From assembly GCF_013408145.1 (NCBI RefSeq), contig NZ_JACBZI010000001.1, forward strand, positions 3,672,001-3,736,000: a stretch of 64,000 nucleotides of DNA. Direction: 5' to 3'. The position numbers and the translations under genes are program-made. The notes under the pieces were generated by a model. It did no database searches. It was not told the origin of the DNA and worked only from the letters and a program-made list of their open reading frames with translations. This document shows, piece after piece, positions 7,681 through 16,387 of this stretch (within the stretch, counting starts at the first letter, position 1; the number at the start of each line of letters is the position of its first letter). The DNA comes from Nocardioides marinus. Lineage in GTDB: Bacteria; Actinomycetota; Actinomycetes; Propionibacteriales; Nocardioidaceae.

Positions 7681-10311
7681 TCAGTCCAGCCGGGCGGTGA
7701 GCGGCAGGCGCGAGCGAGCGGTGGCCCCCACGAGCGTCGCGGTGAGCAGCGGCAGGCCGACGACGACGCCGAGGACCAGCAGCCACGGGACGTCGAGGTA
7801 GTGCGACGGACCGATCGGCCCCGCGCCGTAGTCGTAGGGACCGGTCAGCGGGTAGGTGATCGCGATCCCCGGCACCGCCCCGACGAGCGCGCCGAGCACC
7901 GCGCCCACGAAGCCCACCACCAACGCGTACGACGCCGCGACCGCGCGCCGGGTGCGCGGGGTCGCCCCCACGGCCGACAGCGTCGCCAGGTCGGGCCGGG
8001 CGTCGGAGAGCGCGAGGAACGTCGCAGTCAGGGTGCCGCCGATCATCAGCACCGCCCCGAGGCCGCCGAGCACCAGCTGGGCGATCATCGTCTCGTCGTC
8101 GGTCTGGTAGCCGCGTTCGACGTAGAAGCTGGAGGCCTGCGACTCCCCCGAGACGGCCTCGTCGATGCTGCGCGCGTCGGCCCCGGACAGCGGGCCGGGC
8201 AGGTAGAGCCCCACGTCCGCGACCTCGGCCCCGAGCTCCTCGGCGACGGCCGTCGACATCACGCCCTGCGCCGAGGGGTAGGTCTGGTCGGTCACCACGA
8301 AGACCGCCGGCGCGGTCACCCGGGTCGTACGCCGCTCGCCGCCCGCTCGCACCCGCTGTCGCACCAGGGTCTGCTCCGCCTCGACGGCGCGGTCGGCGAA
8401 GACCACGACCCCACCCGCGGCGAGGATCGCGTCCGCGTCCTCGCGCTGCTGCCGGTCGAGCCCCGTCACCGCGTCCGGCATCGAGTCCGCCACCAGCGTG
8501 GAGGAGCCGAACGTGCTGTTCCAGCCGCCCAGCACGCGCTCGCCGTCGGGTCCGGTGAAGGTGATCTCGCTCCAGCCGCGCCCGCTGTCGGGGATGCCCC
8601 GGACCGGCTCGACGACGACGTCGGGCGCGACCTCGCGCACCCGCACCGCCATCGCGTCCAGGTCGGGACGCCGGCGGTAGTCGGTGATGCTCCCGGCGTC
8701 CTCGGGCAGCGTGGCGGTGTACCCCTCGCGATTCTGCGCCTCGTCGCTGGTGACGGCGATCCCGAGCGCGACCACGCCGGCGACCGTGGCGGCCACCGCC
8801 GCGACGGCCGGCACCGTGCGCGTCCGGTGACGGGCGGCGTCGCGGGCCGCGAAGCGCAGCGGCAGCGGGAGGCGCCGCGACAGCCGAGCGATCGCCGCGA
8901 CCACCACGGGCACGAGCAGGATCATCGCGAGCACGCACACGATGGCCGAGACCGCGATCGGGACCTCGCCGCCCCCCGACGTGCCCTGCGACCCGCCGTA
9001 CGTCGCTCCCGCGACGCCGGCCGCCATCAGCACCAGGCCGAGCAGCGGGCTGCGTCGGGAGGGCTTCGGGTCCCCGCGGCGACCACCGAGCACCGCCACG
9101 ACGTCCTGGCGGGAGGCCAGCCAGGCGGGCACGGCGGCCGCCAGCACCGCGCTCACCAGGCCGAAGGCGGCCACCGCAGCGAGGTGGGTCGGCACCACGT
9201 CGTAGGGGCCGAAGCGTTGCCCGGAGAAGTGCTGCGCCGCCGGCATGAGCGCCACGGCCAGCACCAGGCCGACCACGACGCCCAGCGCCGCGGCCACGAG
9301 CCCGAGGACGACGCCGGAGGCGAGCACCACCCGTCGCGCCTGGGCGGGGGTGCCGCCGGCCGCGGCGACGAGGGCGAGGGTGCGGGCCTGGCGGCGCGCG
9401 CCCACCGCGAAGGCGGGGCCGGCCAGCAGCACGACCTCGATCAGCACCATCACCACGATGAGGAGCAGGATCGTCAGCGCCGGCCCCGAGAGCAGGCTCT
9501 GACCCCACTGCACCTCGACGGGGAGCTCACTGTCGGGGGGCGGGTCGGCCAGGACCGCGCGCGAGACGACGGAGGCGCCGACCCGGTTGAGGGCGAGCAC
9601 CTGCTCCCAGGTGACCGGGTCGCCCCCGACCAACCACTGCCTCGGCTCGCCGAGCCCGAAGGTGCCGGGCAGGGCGAACGCGCGGGCGTAGCTGGTGTAC
9701 GTCCCGCTCTCGGCGGTCCCCACGACCTGCAGCTCGGTGCCGTCGCGCAGGGTCAGGACCTCTCCCGGCCCACGCTCGAGCAGGTCGGCGTTGACGAGCA
9801 CCTCGTCGGTGCTGGTCGGCCAGCGGCCGCTGGTCAGCTCCACCAGCCCCGCGGCGAGCGGGCCGGTCAGGTCGGTCTCGAGCACCTGCGCGTCGCCCAC
9901 GCCGATCTCGGTCTCGTACGACACCGACCCCTGGGCCAGGGTCGTCGCCGGCCGGCCCCCGAGGACCCCCTCCACCTCCCCGAGGGTCAGCGCGTCCGTC
10001 TCCGCGCGGCGACCCGACCTGCTCTCGACGGCCATCCCGTCGTCGGGGTCGGGCATCTGGTAGACCGTCGAGCCGCCCCCGTAGCCGGCGTCGACGAGGG
10101 CCTGCGCACCTCCCAGGCGGCGCTCGACGACCTCCACGCCGGAGATGTCGGCGGTCGCGTAGACCGTGTCGGCGATCGAGACCGCCGCCACGGGCAGGGT
10201 GATCATCACCAGCGTCAGGAGGCTGCGCCCCCTGGAGCGCAGGGCGTCGCGCCGGGCCAGGCGCAGGGCGAGCGCCCACCCTCCCCGACGGCCCGAGGGT
10301 CGAGGGCTCAT
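7681..10311 (-). CDS. FtsX-like ABC transporter permease
   Basis: 876-residue membrane protein of the MacB/FtsX permease class. A first membrane helix follows an arginine-rich start (about residues 32-55). A large external domain runs to about residue 270, and the remaining helices lie in two FtsX blocks (about 275-480 and 740-860), each with long hydrophobic runs rich in Ala, Val, Leu and Gly. With the ATPase before it (ATGA overlap) it forms a mechanotransmission-type or lipoprotein/antibiotic exporter. The substrate is unknown. The order PadR, small protein, ATPase, permease suggests induction by a compound sensed through PadR. Confidence 0.9.
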   Translation of the reverse strand: MSPRPSGRRGGWALALRLARRDALRSRGRSLLTLVMITLPVAAVSIADTVYATADISGVEVVERRLGGAQALVDAGYGGGSTVYQMPDPDDGMAVESRSGRRAETDALTLGEVEGVLGGRPATTLAQGSVSYETEIGVGDAQVLETDLTGPLAAGLVELTSGRWPTSTDEVLVNADLLERGPGEVLTLRDGTELQVVGTAESGTYTSYARAFALPGTFGLGEPRQWLVGGDPVTWEQVLALNRVGASVVSRAVLADPPPDSELPVEVQWGQSLLSGPALTILLLIVVMVLIEVVLLAGPAFAVGARRQARTLALVAAAGGTPAQARRVVLASGVVLGLVAAALGVVVGLVLAVALMPAAQHFSGQRFGPYDVVPTHLAAVAAFGLVSAVLAAAVPAWLASRQDVVAVLGGRRGDPKPSRRSPLLGLVLMAAGVAGATYGGSQGTSGGGEVPIAVSAIVCVLAMILLVPVVVAAIARLSRRLPLPLRFAARDAARHRTRTVPAVAAVAATVAGVVALGIAVTSDEAQNREGYTATLPEDAGSITDYRRRPDLDAMAVRVREVAPDVVVEPVRGIPDSGRGWSEITFTGPDGERVLGGWNSTFGSSTLVADSMPDAVTGLDRQQREDADAILAAGGVVVFADRAVEAEQTLVRQRVRAGGERRTTRVTAPAVFVVTDQTYPSAQGVMSTAVAEELGAEVADVGLYLPGPLSGADARSIDEAVSGESQASSFYVERGYQTDDETMIAQLVLGGLGAVLMIGGTLTATFLALSDARPDLATLSAVGATPRTRRAVAASYALVVGFVGAVLGALVGAVPGIAITYPLTGPYDYGAGPIGPSHYLDVPWLLVLGVVVGLPLLTATLVGATARSRLPLTARLD

Positions 10312-11030
10312 GCGTGCCCGGCCTCGAGCAGGTCGTCGACCGGCGCGCTGCCGGACTCGTCGACCACCACGCGGTCGCGCAGGAACACCACGCGGTCGGC
10401 CCAGGCGGCGTGCCGCGCCTCGTGGGTGACCAGCACCCCGGCTGCACCCGCGTCGCAGCGCGCCCGGAGCAGACGCAGGATCTCCTCGCCGGTCTCGGTG
10501 TCCAGCGCCCCGGTCGGCTCGTCGGCGAGCACCAGCCGCCGCTCGCCGACGATGGCGCGGGCGATCGCCACGCGCTGCTGCTGGCCGCCCGACATGTCGT
10601 CGGGGAACCGGTCGGCGAGGTCGGCGATGCCGACCTCCTCCAGGGCCGCGAGCGCGTCGCGGCGCGCCTTCCCCGAGCGCACGCCATCGAGCTCGCGCGG
10701 GAGAGCGACGTTCTCCGCGGCGGTCAGCGCGGGCACGAGGTTGAAGCCCTGGAAGACGTAGCCCACCGAGGTGCGCCGCATCCGGGCACGATCGGCCTGG
10801 CCCAGCCCCACGAGGTCGGTGCCCTCGACCTCGACCGAGCCGGACGTGGGCTGGTCGAGCCCCCCGGCGATGGTGAGCAGGGTCGACTTGCCGGAGCCGG
10901 AGGGACCCATCACGGCGACCAGCTCACCGGCGTACGCCGTGAAGGAGACGCCGCGCAGGGCGTGGACGGCCGCCTCGCCGTCGCCGTGGACGCGGTGGAC
11001 GTCGCTGAGACGCAGGACGGCGGCGTTCAT
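10308..11030 (-). CDS. ABC transporter ATP-binding protein (MacB/LolD type)
   Basis: 240-residue ATPase that powers the downstream FtsX permease. Walker A GPSGSGKST (about residues 42-50), Q-loop VFQGFNL, signature MSGGQQQR, Walker B VLADEPTGALD and H-loop VTHEA are all intact. The LADEPTGALD form is typical of the MacB/LolD/FtsE class. ATG at 11030 overlaps the stop of the 52-residue gene upstream. Confidence 0.94.
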   Translation of the reverse strand: MNAAVLRLSDVHRVHGDGEAAVHALRGVSFTAYAGELVAVMGPSGSGKSTLLTIAGGLDQPTSGSVEVEGTDLVGLGQADRARMRRTSVGYVFQGFNLVPALTAAENVALPRELDGVRSGKARRDALAALEEVGIADLADRFPDDMSGGQQQRVAIARAIVGERRLVLADEPTGALDTETGEEILRLLRARCDAGAAGVLVTHEARHAAWADRVVFLRDRVVVDESGSAPVDDLLEAGHA

Positions 11031-11185
11031 CGACCGTCCCCCTCACCGGACGCGGACCGGGTGGTGCGGGCGACCCGGCGCTCGAGGGCACGGCGGCGCA
11101 GCCGCTCGGCGCTCGCGCGCAGCCAGCGGTCCTCGGTGCGGGTGAGGTCGCGGGCGGCCGTCGTGGGCAGCGCGCGGGGGGTCAT
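11027..11185 (-). CDS. Small Arg-rich protein (52 aa) inside the PadR-ABC operon
   Basis: A 52-residue reading frame fills the gap between PadR and the ATPase with 4-bp overlaps at both ends (ATG at 11185 overlaps the PadR stop; its TGA overlaps the ATPase ATG). A ribosome site GAGG lies ahead of the ATG. The product is basic and helical-looking (RTEDRWLRASAERLRRRALE), with no signal peptide or membrane helix. Overlap at both ends supports real translation. No family recognised; an accessory or regulatory subunit is a guess. Confidence 0.65.
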   Translation of the reverse strand: MTPRALPTTAARDLTRTEDRWLRASAERLRRRALERRVARTTRSASGEGDGR

Positions 11186-11745
11186 CGGACCTCCTCGCGG
11201 GCGGCACGGCGCAGCCGGGCCTCGCAGTGGTCGAGCCAGCGGATCTCGGCCTCGGCGGCGAAGACCAGGGAGTCGAGCACCAGGCCCCAGGCGAGGTCGG
11301 CGCGCTCCTGCTCGCCGCCGGCCCGCCGCTTGAGCCGGGTGTAGTCCTGCAGCGCCTGCATCGAGGCGCTGCGCTGACGCTGGATCAACGTGCCGACGTC
11401 GACGCCGGGCACGGTGACGGCCAGCGCCAGCTTGATCGCGAGCTCGTCGCGGGCCGGCTGGGTGCGGGTGACCGGCGTGGTGAACCACGTGGCGACCTCG
11501 TCGCGGCCGGCGTCGGTCAGCCGGTACCGGACCTGGGTCTGGGTGTCCCCCTCCTGCCCCGAGGCCCCGTCGTGGCCGGCGGGCTCGACGAGCCCGTCGC
11601 GCTCGAGCCGGGTCAGCGTCGTGTAGACCTGCCCGACGTTGAGCGGCCAGGTGCCGCCGGTGCGGGTCTCGAACTCCTGGCGCAGCTGGTAGCCGTACAT
11701 CGGCTCCTGCTCCAGCAGTGAGAGCAGCGCGTGCTTGACCGACAT
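11182..11745 (-). CDS. PadR-family transcriptional regulator
   Basis: 187-residue PadR repressor: winged helix at the N-terminus (ALLSLLEQEPMYGYQLRQEF, then VGQVYTTLTRLERDGLV) and a C-terminal helical dimer arm. ATG at 11745 is preceded by GGGAGGTGG. It leads the ABC transporter operon, and two GGTATGCA-type operator sites lie 30-80 bp upstream, so it most likely represses itself and the transporter until a drug-like ligand binds (known behaviour of PadR and MacB-like pairs). Confidence 0.92.
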   Translation of the reverse strand: MSVKHALLSLLEQEPMYGYQLRQEFETRTGGTWPLNVGQVYTTLTRLERDGLVEPAGHDGASGQEGDTQTQVRYRLTDAGRDEVATWFTTPVTRTQPARDELAIKLALAVTVPGVDVGTLIQRQRSASMQALQDYTRLKRRAGGEQERADLAWGLVLDSLVFAAEAEIRWLDHCEARLRRAAREEVR

Positions 11746-11776
11746 CGGCCCACCTCCCGAGCGTGGGGAGGCAGGA

Positions 11777-11824
11777 TGCCTACCCGGTATGCAGCACCGT
11801 ACGCCGCTGCATACTCGGTATGCA
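11777..11824. promoter_or_regulatory. Two PadR-type operator sites
   Basis: TGCATACTCGGTATGCA at 11808-11824 is a perfect palindrome (7-bp arms, 3-bp centre). TGCCTACCCGGTATGCA at 11777-11793 is the same with one mismatch. Their centres are 31 bp apart, about three helix turns, as expected for two dimers on one face. The site lies between the divergent PadR and SDR genes. Confidence 0.75.
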
Positions 11825-11872
11825 AGCGCCCGGGCCGCCGCGGTTCCACGCCCCGTGCGCGAGGATGGGCCC

Positions 11873-12628
11873 ATGACGACCCTGATCACCGGCGCCAGCT
11901 CCGGGCTCGGCGCGGAGATGGCCCGCCAGCTCGCCGCCCACGGGGAGGACCTCGCGCTCTGCGCGCGGCGTACCGACCGCCTCGAGGAGCTGCGGGCCGA
12001 GATCCTCGCCGCCCACCCCGCGCGGCGGGTCGCGATCGCGGCACTCGACGTGACCGACCACGAGGCGGTGACCTCCGTGACGCAGGCGCTGCGCGCGGAG
12101 CTCGGTGGCCTCGACCGCTACGTCGTCAACGCCGGCCTCGGCAAGGGCGCGGCGATCGGCACCGGCCGCGCCGACGCCAACCGCGAGACCGCGGTGACCA
12201 ACTTCCTGGGGGCGCTCGCGCAGTGCGAGGCGGCCATGGAGGTGTTCCGCGACCAGGGCCACGGTCACCTGGTGATGGTCTCGTCGATGTCGGCGATGCG
12301 CGGCATGCCGAAGTCGATGACGACCTACGCCGCCACCAAGGCCGGCGTCGCCCACCTCGCCGAGGGCATCCGCACCGAGCTGCACGGCACCCCGCTGGCC
12401 AAGAAGATCAAGGTCACCGTGCTCTACCCCGGCTACATCGCCTCGGAGATGAACGAGAAGGTCCAGCAGTCCACCCCGCTGATGGCCTCCACCGAGAAGG
12501 GCGTCAAGGCGATGGTCGCCGCCATCGAGAAGCAGGTCGACTCCGCCTGCGTCCCCGCCCTGCCGTGGGCCCCCATGTCGGTCGTGATGAAGCACGCCCC
12601 GCTGCCGGTGCTGAAGAAGCTGATCTGA
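11873..12628 (+). CDS. Short-chain dehydrogenase/reductase (SDR)
   Basis: 251-residue classical SDR oxidoreductase. The nucleotide-binding TGASSGLG is at residues 7-14, NAG in VVNAGLG near residue 83, and the catalytic Ser (VSSMSAM) and YxxxK (YAATK) near residues 138-155. ATG at 11873 is chosen over an upstream start because the protein then begins TTLITGASSGLG, as normal for the family, and GAGGAT lies 6 bases upstream as a leaderless-type -10. Substrate not deducible. It is divergent from PadR and may share its operator region. Confidence 0.88.
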   Translation: MTTLITGASSGLGAEMARQLAAHGEDLALCARRTDRLEELRAEILAAHPARRVAIAALDVTDHEAVTSVTQALRAELGGLDRYVVNAGLGKGAAIGTGRADANRETAVTNFLGALAQCEAAMEVFRDQGHGHLVMVSSMSAMRGMPKSMTTYAATKAGVAHLAEGIRTELHGTPLAKKIKVTVLYPGYIASEMNEKVQQSTPLMASTEKGVKAMVAAIEKQVDSACVPALPWAPMSVVMKHAPLPVLKKLI

Positions 12629-12649
12629 GGGGTCGGTCGCGCGGAGCGG

Positions 12650-12737
12650 AAGGTTCGACTGATGTCAGTCAGACCTTGCACGTCGCGGTCGAACCTTCGA
12701 CCGCGAACCATCAGGTTCGACTGACATCAGTCGAACC
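12650..12737. repeat. Cluster of three palindromes between convergent genes
   Basis: 12650-12677 is an imperfect palindrome with core GACTGATGTCAGTC. 12685-12704 is GCGGTCGAACCTTCGACCGC (9-bp arms). 12714-12737 is a perfect palindrome with 11-bp arms around CA (GGTTCGACTGA/TCAGTCGAACC). The third is related to the first. The set lies between convergent SDR and VanZ genes and could end transcription from both sides. The third also encodes the last eight residues of the VanZ protein. Confidence 0.8.
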
Positions 12738-13820
12738 CTCCGCCGGTCGATCCGCATCCTGGGCCACCGATTCCGGCTGCGCTCCCGGCGGCACCGCCAC
12801 CCGCAGCTCGAGCCCGGCGAGCGCGTGGGAGAGCCCCCGGTGCTCCCGGGTCCAGAAGGTCGCGACCACGGTCAGCACGAGGTACGCCGCCAGCAGCTGC
12901 CCCCGGTAGGGGATCGGCGCCAGCACCAGCCAGAAGACCGGGCCGATGCCGAGGGCCAGCTTGAGCAGCCGGCCCGGACCCGTCCACCACCGGCGCGGTG
13001 ACTCCGTGCGTACGGACACGACGATCTCGCCGACCGTGCGCCCGAGACCGAGCACGCACAGCGCCTCCACGGCGAAGGGCACCGACCACTGCAGCAGCCA
13101 CTGCTCGGCCCGGTGCGGGCCGGTGTCGAGCACGTAGAACATCAGCCCCCGCCAGGCGACGGCGACCGCCCCGCCGAGCATCAGCACGAACAGCGCGTCG
13201 CTGAGCATCCCGGCCATCCGGCGGCCCCACGTGACCCGTGTGGGCAGCGGCGCCGGGGTGTCGGAGCGCCGTCGCAGCACCGGCCACGAGAGCAGGGCGC
13301 CCGCCAGCGCACCGAGGGTGTTGACCAGCAGGTCGTCGACGTCGAACTTGCGGTAGGCGCAGTCGTAGAACCCCCACACCCCCGTGCGCTGGGTCATCTC
13401 GATCGCGAAGGAGACCGCGAGGCCGGTCAGCGTCGCCACCACCACCCCGCGGCGCAGCACCAGGCGCACGAAGACGCCGAGCGGCACGAACAGCAGCACG
13501 TTGAGCAGTACCTGCTGGACCGCCGGGTCGCGCAGGAAGACCCGCACCCCGTCGTCGGGGAAGCCCATCAGCCCGATCGTCCCGAGCAGGTCCGACTGGG
13601 GCACCCGGCACCGGAACTCCCCGCGGTCCGGCAGCGGCAGGAGCGTGTAGGTCCACAGCGACAGCCCGTAGACCGCACCGGTGATGAGCGTGGTCAGGTC
13701 GCCGGCACCCAGCCGCCCGTCGCGGCGGTACTCGTAGGCCGCCACCGGGATGAACAGCACCACCGCCACCACGCCCCCGAGCGCGACCGCGGTCAGCGCG
13801 TTGAGGGCCTGGTCGGACAC
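12711..13820 (-). CDS. VanZ-like and RDD-domain membrane protein
   Basis: 369 residues. The first half is VanZ-like, with membrane helices at about residues 8-30, 40-60, 100-125 and 128-150, and the conserved acidic/aromatic stretch IEMTQRTGVWGFYDCAYRKFDVDDLLVNTLG. The second half (about 195-335) looks like an RDD domain, with R-rich ends and further helices (ALFVLMLGGAVAVAWRG). The domain pair is known in Actinobacteria; function unknown, possibly envelope-related. GTG start at 13820 has TAGGTT six bases upstream. The last eight codons lie in a palindromic repeat, so the C-terminus may have been altered by repeat insertion. Confidence 0.8.
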   Translation of the reverse strand: MSDQALNALTAVALGGVVAVVLFIPVAAYEYRRDGRLGAGDLTTLITGAVYGLSLWTYTLLPLPDRGEFRCRVPQSDLLGTIGLMGFPDDGVRVFLRDPAVQQVLLNVLLFVPLGVFVRLVLRRGVVVATLTGLAVSFAIEMTQRTGVWGFYDCAYRKFDVDDLLVNTLGALAGALLSWPVLRRRSDTPAPLPTRVTWGRRMAGMLSDALFVLMLGGAVAVAWRGLMFYVLDTGPHRAEQWLLQWSVPFAVEALCVLGLGRTVGEIVVSVRTESPRRWWTGPGRLLKLALGIGPVFWLVLAPIPYRGQLLAAYLVLTVVATFWTREHRGLSHALAGLELRVAVPPGAQPESVAQDADRPAEGSTDVSRT

Positions 13821-13826
13821 GGCCGC

Positions 13827-13832
13827 AACCTA
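13827..13832 (-). promoter_or_regulatory. Leaderless-type -10 (TAGGTT) for the VanZ gene
   Basis: TAGGTT ends six bases before the GTG start, so transcription would begin at or next to the start codon, as is common for actinobacterial leaderless mRNAs. Confidence 0.5.
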
Positions 13833-13876
13833 CCCGCGCGCACCCACCTCGACCCCACCCGCGGGGTCCGCCGAGG

Positions 13877-14545
13877 TCACCGGTAGGTCAGCAGCTCGCC
13901 ACCGAGGTGCTCGTGCTCGTTGAAGGTCAGCAGCCGGGTGCCCCGCGGACCGACGAGGACCCGCGTGACCCCGGAGTTCACCGCGACGGTGTTGAGCCGC
14001 TGCCAGGTCTCCGGCAGCGCGTCGCCGGCCGCGCCGAGCAGCCCGGCCGCCACCAGTCCGACCACGCCACCGGAGGTGACGACCACGGCCGTCTGCCCGC
14101 TCCCGGCGCGCGCGACCGCGTCGGCCAGCGCCGCGGAGGCCCGCGCGCCGAAGTCGCGGAAGCTCTCGTCGTACTCCCCGTCGAACCCACCACCCGTCCA
14201 CCGGGCGCTGGCCCGCTCGAAGAGTGCCTGGAAGGTACGGCGGTCCAGGGTGTGCGGGTCCGCGGGCAGGTCCGGGAAGCGGGCGATGACCCCGAGGTGG
14301 TCGAACTCGTCCCACCGCCCGTCCTCGTCGACCGGCGTCGACCAGCCCGCGCCCTCGCACATCGCCTCGAGCGTCTCGCGGTGCCGGCGCATCGTGCCGC
14401 GCAGCAGCGCGGTCGGCGCGACCCCTGCGGCCGCGAGGTGCGCGCCGAGGCGGCGTCCCTGCTCCCAGCCGGTCGGCGAGAGCACGTCGTAGTCGTCGGC
14501 CCCGAAGGACGCCTGGCCGTGCCGGACCAGCAGCAGCTGGCCCAT
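13877..14545 (-). CDS. Histidine phosphatase family protein (phosphoglycerate mutase-like)
   Basis: 222-residue phosphatase of the 2H superfamily. The phospho-His motif LLVRHGQASF is at residues 5-14 and a second conserved His-like site lies in the GGVVG region after TAVVVTSGG (the usual second His is not obvious). It is the last gene of a coupled operon: ATG at 14545 overlaps the kinase stop by one base (TGATG). A phosphatase next to an APH-like kinase could act on a phosphorylated intermediate or by-product of the pathway (inference). Confidence 0.87.
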   Translation of the reverse strand: MGQLLLVRHGQASFGADDYDVLSPTGWEQGRRLGAHLAAAGVAPTALLRGTMRRHRETLEAMCEGAGWSTPVDEDGRWDEFDHLGVIARFPDLPADPHTLDRRTFQALFERASARWTGGGFDGEYDESFRDFGARASAALADAVARAGSGQTAVVVTSGGVVGLVAAGLLGAAGDALPETWQRLNTVAVNSGVTRVLVGPRGTRLLTFNEHEHLGGELLTYR

Positions 14546-15615
14546 CAGGCGCTCTCGGCGACCAGGCGACGGCAGCGCTGCTCGAGGTAGGAGACCACCT
14601 GGCCGAGCAGCGCGTAGGACTCGTTGGTGGTCTGCTTGTGCACGTAGCGGTACCAGATCTGCTGCGCGATCACGGCCAGCCGGAACAGCCCGAAGACCTC
14701 GTAGAAGACCAGGTCGCGCTCGCTCGGGGAGTGGCCGGTCGCGGCGCAGTAGCGGTCGACCCACTCGCGACGGGTCCACATGCCGGGGGCGTTGGACGGC
14801 TGGCGCCGGAACAGCTGGAACAGCTCGTCGTCGTCGGCCTCGACCCAGTAGGCGATCATCGAGGAGAGGTCCATGAGCGGGTCGCCGACGGTCGCCAGCT
14901 CCCAGTCCAGCACGGCACGGACGCCGAGGTCGTCGTCGAGCACGAGGTTGTCGAGCCGGTAGTCGTTGTGGATCAGCACCTGGCCGGTGTCGGTGGGCTG
15001 GTGGGCCTCGATCCACGCCAGCACGTCGGACCAGTCGCCCGTGTCGTCGGTGCGCGAGCCGTCCAGCCTGCGGATCCAGCCGCGCACCTGGCGACCGACG
15101 TACCCCTCGCCCCGGCCGAGCGCGGCCAGGCCGGGCACGGCGGCGACGTCCACCGAGTGCAGCGCGACGAGGACGTCGAGCACCCGCTGGCACAGCGCGT
15201 CGGCGGCCTCGGGCGCGATCGGCTCGGGGAAGTCCTGGCGCAGGATCCGCCCGGGCACCTTCTCCATCACGTAGAACTCCGAGCCCAGGACGGACTCGTC
15301 GGCCTCGTGGCCGATCATCGTGGCGACGTGCGGGAAGACCGGCGCGAGCGCGGCCTGGATCCCGTGCTCACGGCCCATGTCGTGGGCGCCGGCGGCCTTC
15401 CGCCCCGCCGGCGGACGCCGCAGGATCAGGTCGCGCGGGGCGGCCGGGTCGCCGGTCCTCAGCAGGTAGGTGAGGTTCGACGCCCCACCCCGGAACTGCT
15501 GCACCTCGACCACCGGCCGCTCGCCGTGCCGCTCCAGCCACGCCGAGAGCGCCTCGACGTCGAAGGAGTCCTCCTCGCGGACGGCGCGGGCGAGGTTCTG
15601 GCTGGTGTCACTCAT
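14545..15615 (-). CDS. APH/ACAD10-like phosphotransferase (LvaA-type candidate)
   Basis: 356-residue aminoglycoside-phosphotransferase-fold kinase of the acyl-CoA type. Marks: RGGASNLTYLL (nucleotide loop, about residue 43), LIHNDYRLDNLVLDD (catalytic loop, about residue 215) and VLDWELATVGDPLMDLS (metal-binding DWE). In known systems (LvaA in Pseudomonas, the ACAD10/11 kinase domain) such kinases phosphorylate 4-hydroxyacyl-CoA. The neighbours (SDR, acyl-CoA dehydrogenase) fit that route. Overlaps the SDR stop by 8 bp. Confidence 0.88.
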   Translation of the reverse strand: MSDTSQNLARAVREEDSFDVEALSAWLERHGERPVVEVQQFRGGASNLTYLLRTGDPAAPRDLILRRPPAGRKAAGAHDMGREHGIQAALAPVFPHVATMIGHEADESVLGSEFYVMEKVPGRILRQDFPEPIAPEAADALCQRVLDVLVALHSVDVAAVPGLAALGRGEGYVGRQVRGWIRRLDGSRTDDTGDWSDVLAWIEAHQPTDTGQVLIHNDYRLDNLVLDDDLGVRAVLDWELATVGDPLMDLSSMIAYWVEADDDELFQLFRRQPSNAPGMWTRREWVDRYCAATGHSPSERDLVFYEVFGLFRLAVIAQQIWYRYVHKQTTNESYALLGQVVSYLEQRCRRLVAESA

Positions 15616-16387
15616 CGACCGCCTCCGCGATCCGCTCGAGGTTGGCGGCCTGGGCCCGCATCACCGCGTCGTACGACGCCCGGTCGGCGCGCTTGAGGTG
15701 CAGGGCGGCCCGTGCCGACTCGTCGGGCAGGATCAGCTCGTCGCCGGCGTCCAGCCCGGCGAGGACCGCGGCCGCGACGTCCTGCGCGCTGACCGGCGAG
15801 TCCTCGACGAGGGAGGACATCACCTGGCCCAGGGCCGCGTCGGCACCCCGCAGGGAGTCCATCAGGTTGGTGCGGAAGAAGCCGGGGCACACCGCGTGCG
15901 CGGTGACGCCGTGCGCGGCGAGCTCGTGGCCGGTGGTCTCGGTGAGCGCCACGACCGCGGCCTTGACCGCGTTGTAGGAGGCCATCCCGGCCGGGTGCAC
16001 GAGGCCCGCGAGGCTCGCCACGTTGACGACCTGCCCCGCGCCCTGCCGCTTGAGCAGCGGCACGAAGGTGCGCAGCCCGCGCACCATGCCGAACAGGTTG
16101 ATGTCGAAGATCCACTGCCACTCGTCGTGCTGGGCGACGTCGAGCCGGCCGCCGCCGGCGACACCGGCGTTGTTCACCAGCACGTCGAGCCCGCCCCAGG
16201 TCTCCTCGACGTGGGCCAGCGCGCCCGCCCAGTCCTCGTCGGAGGTGATGTCGAGCCGCAGCTCGGCTCCGCGCAGGTCCGTCCGCAGCACCCGGTCCCC
16301 GCGCGCCTCGAAGGCGTCGGCGAGCGCGGCGCCGAGCCCGGAGGCGGCGCCGGTGACCAGGACCCGGCGGGAGTCCGCGGCGCTCAT
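15608..16387 (-). CDS. Short-chain dehydrogenase/reductase (LvaD-type candidate)
   Basis: 259-residue SDR. TGAASGLG at residues 12-19, NNAG near residue 80, catalytic Ser in NVASLAG near residue 130 and YNAVK near residue 147. ATG at 16387 overlaps the stop of the acyl-CoA dehydrogenase (ATGA) and its own end overlaps the kinase, so the genes are translated together. By position it could oxidise a 3-hydroxy product of 4-hydroxyacyl-CoA breakdown (inference). Confidence 0.88.
   Translation of the reverse strand: MSAADSRRVLVTGAASGLGAALADAFEARGDRVLRTDLRGAELRLDITSDEDWAGALAHVEETWGGLDVLVNNAGVAGGGRLDVAQHDEWQWIFDINLFGMVRGLRTFVPLLKRQGAGQVVNVASLAGLVHPAGMASYNAVKAAVVALTETTGHELAAHGVTAHAVCPGFFRTNLMDSLRGADAALGQVMSSLVEDSPVSAQDVAAAVLAGLDAGDELILPDESARAALHLKRADRASYDAVMRAQAANLERIAEAVDE

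Noticed and set aside
6875-9508. 877-residue fusion with TetR
   Set aside because: Only the last 210 residues form a TetR protein; the rest is an off-frame reading of the permease gene.
7801-10761. 986-codon frame on the plus strand
   Set aside because: Antisense to the FtsX permease and its ATPase; composition (His/Arg/Asp-rich) and lack of any domain mark it as a shadow.
12650-12677. tRNA-like GGTTCGACT (T-arm)
   Set aside because: No acceptor stem or anticodon arm around it; it is part of a palindrome.
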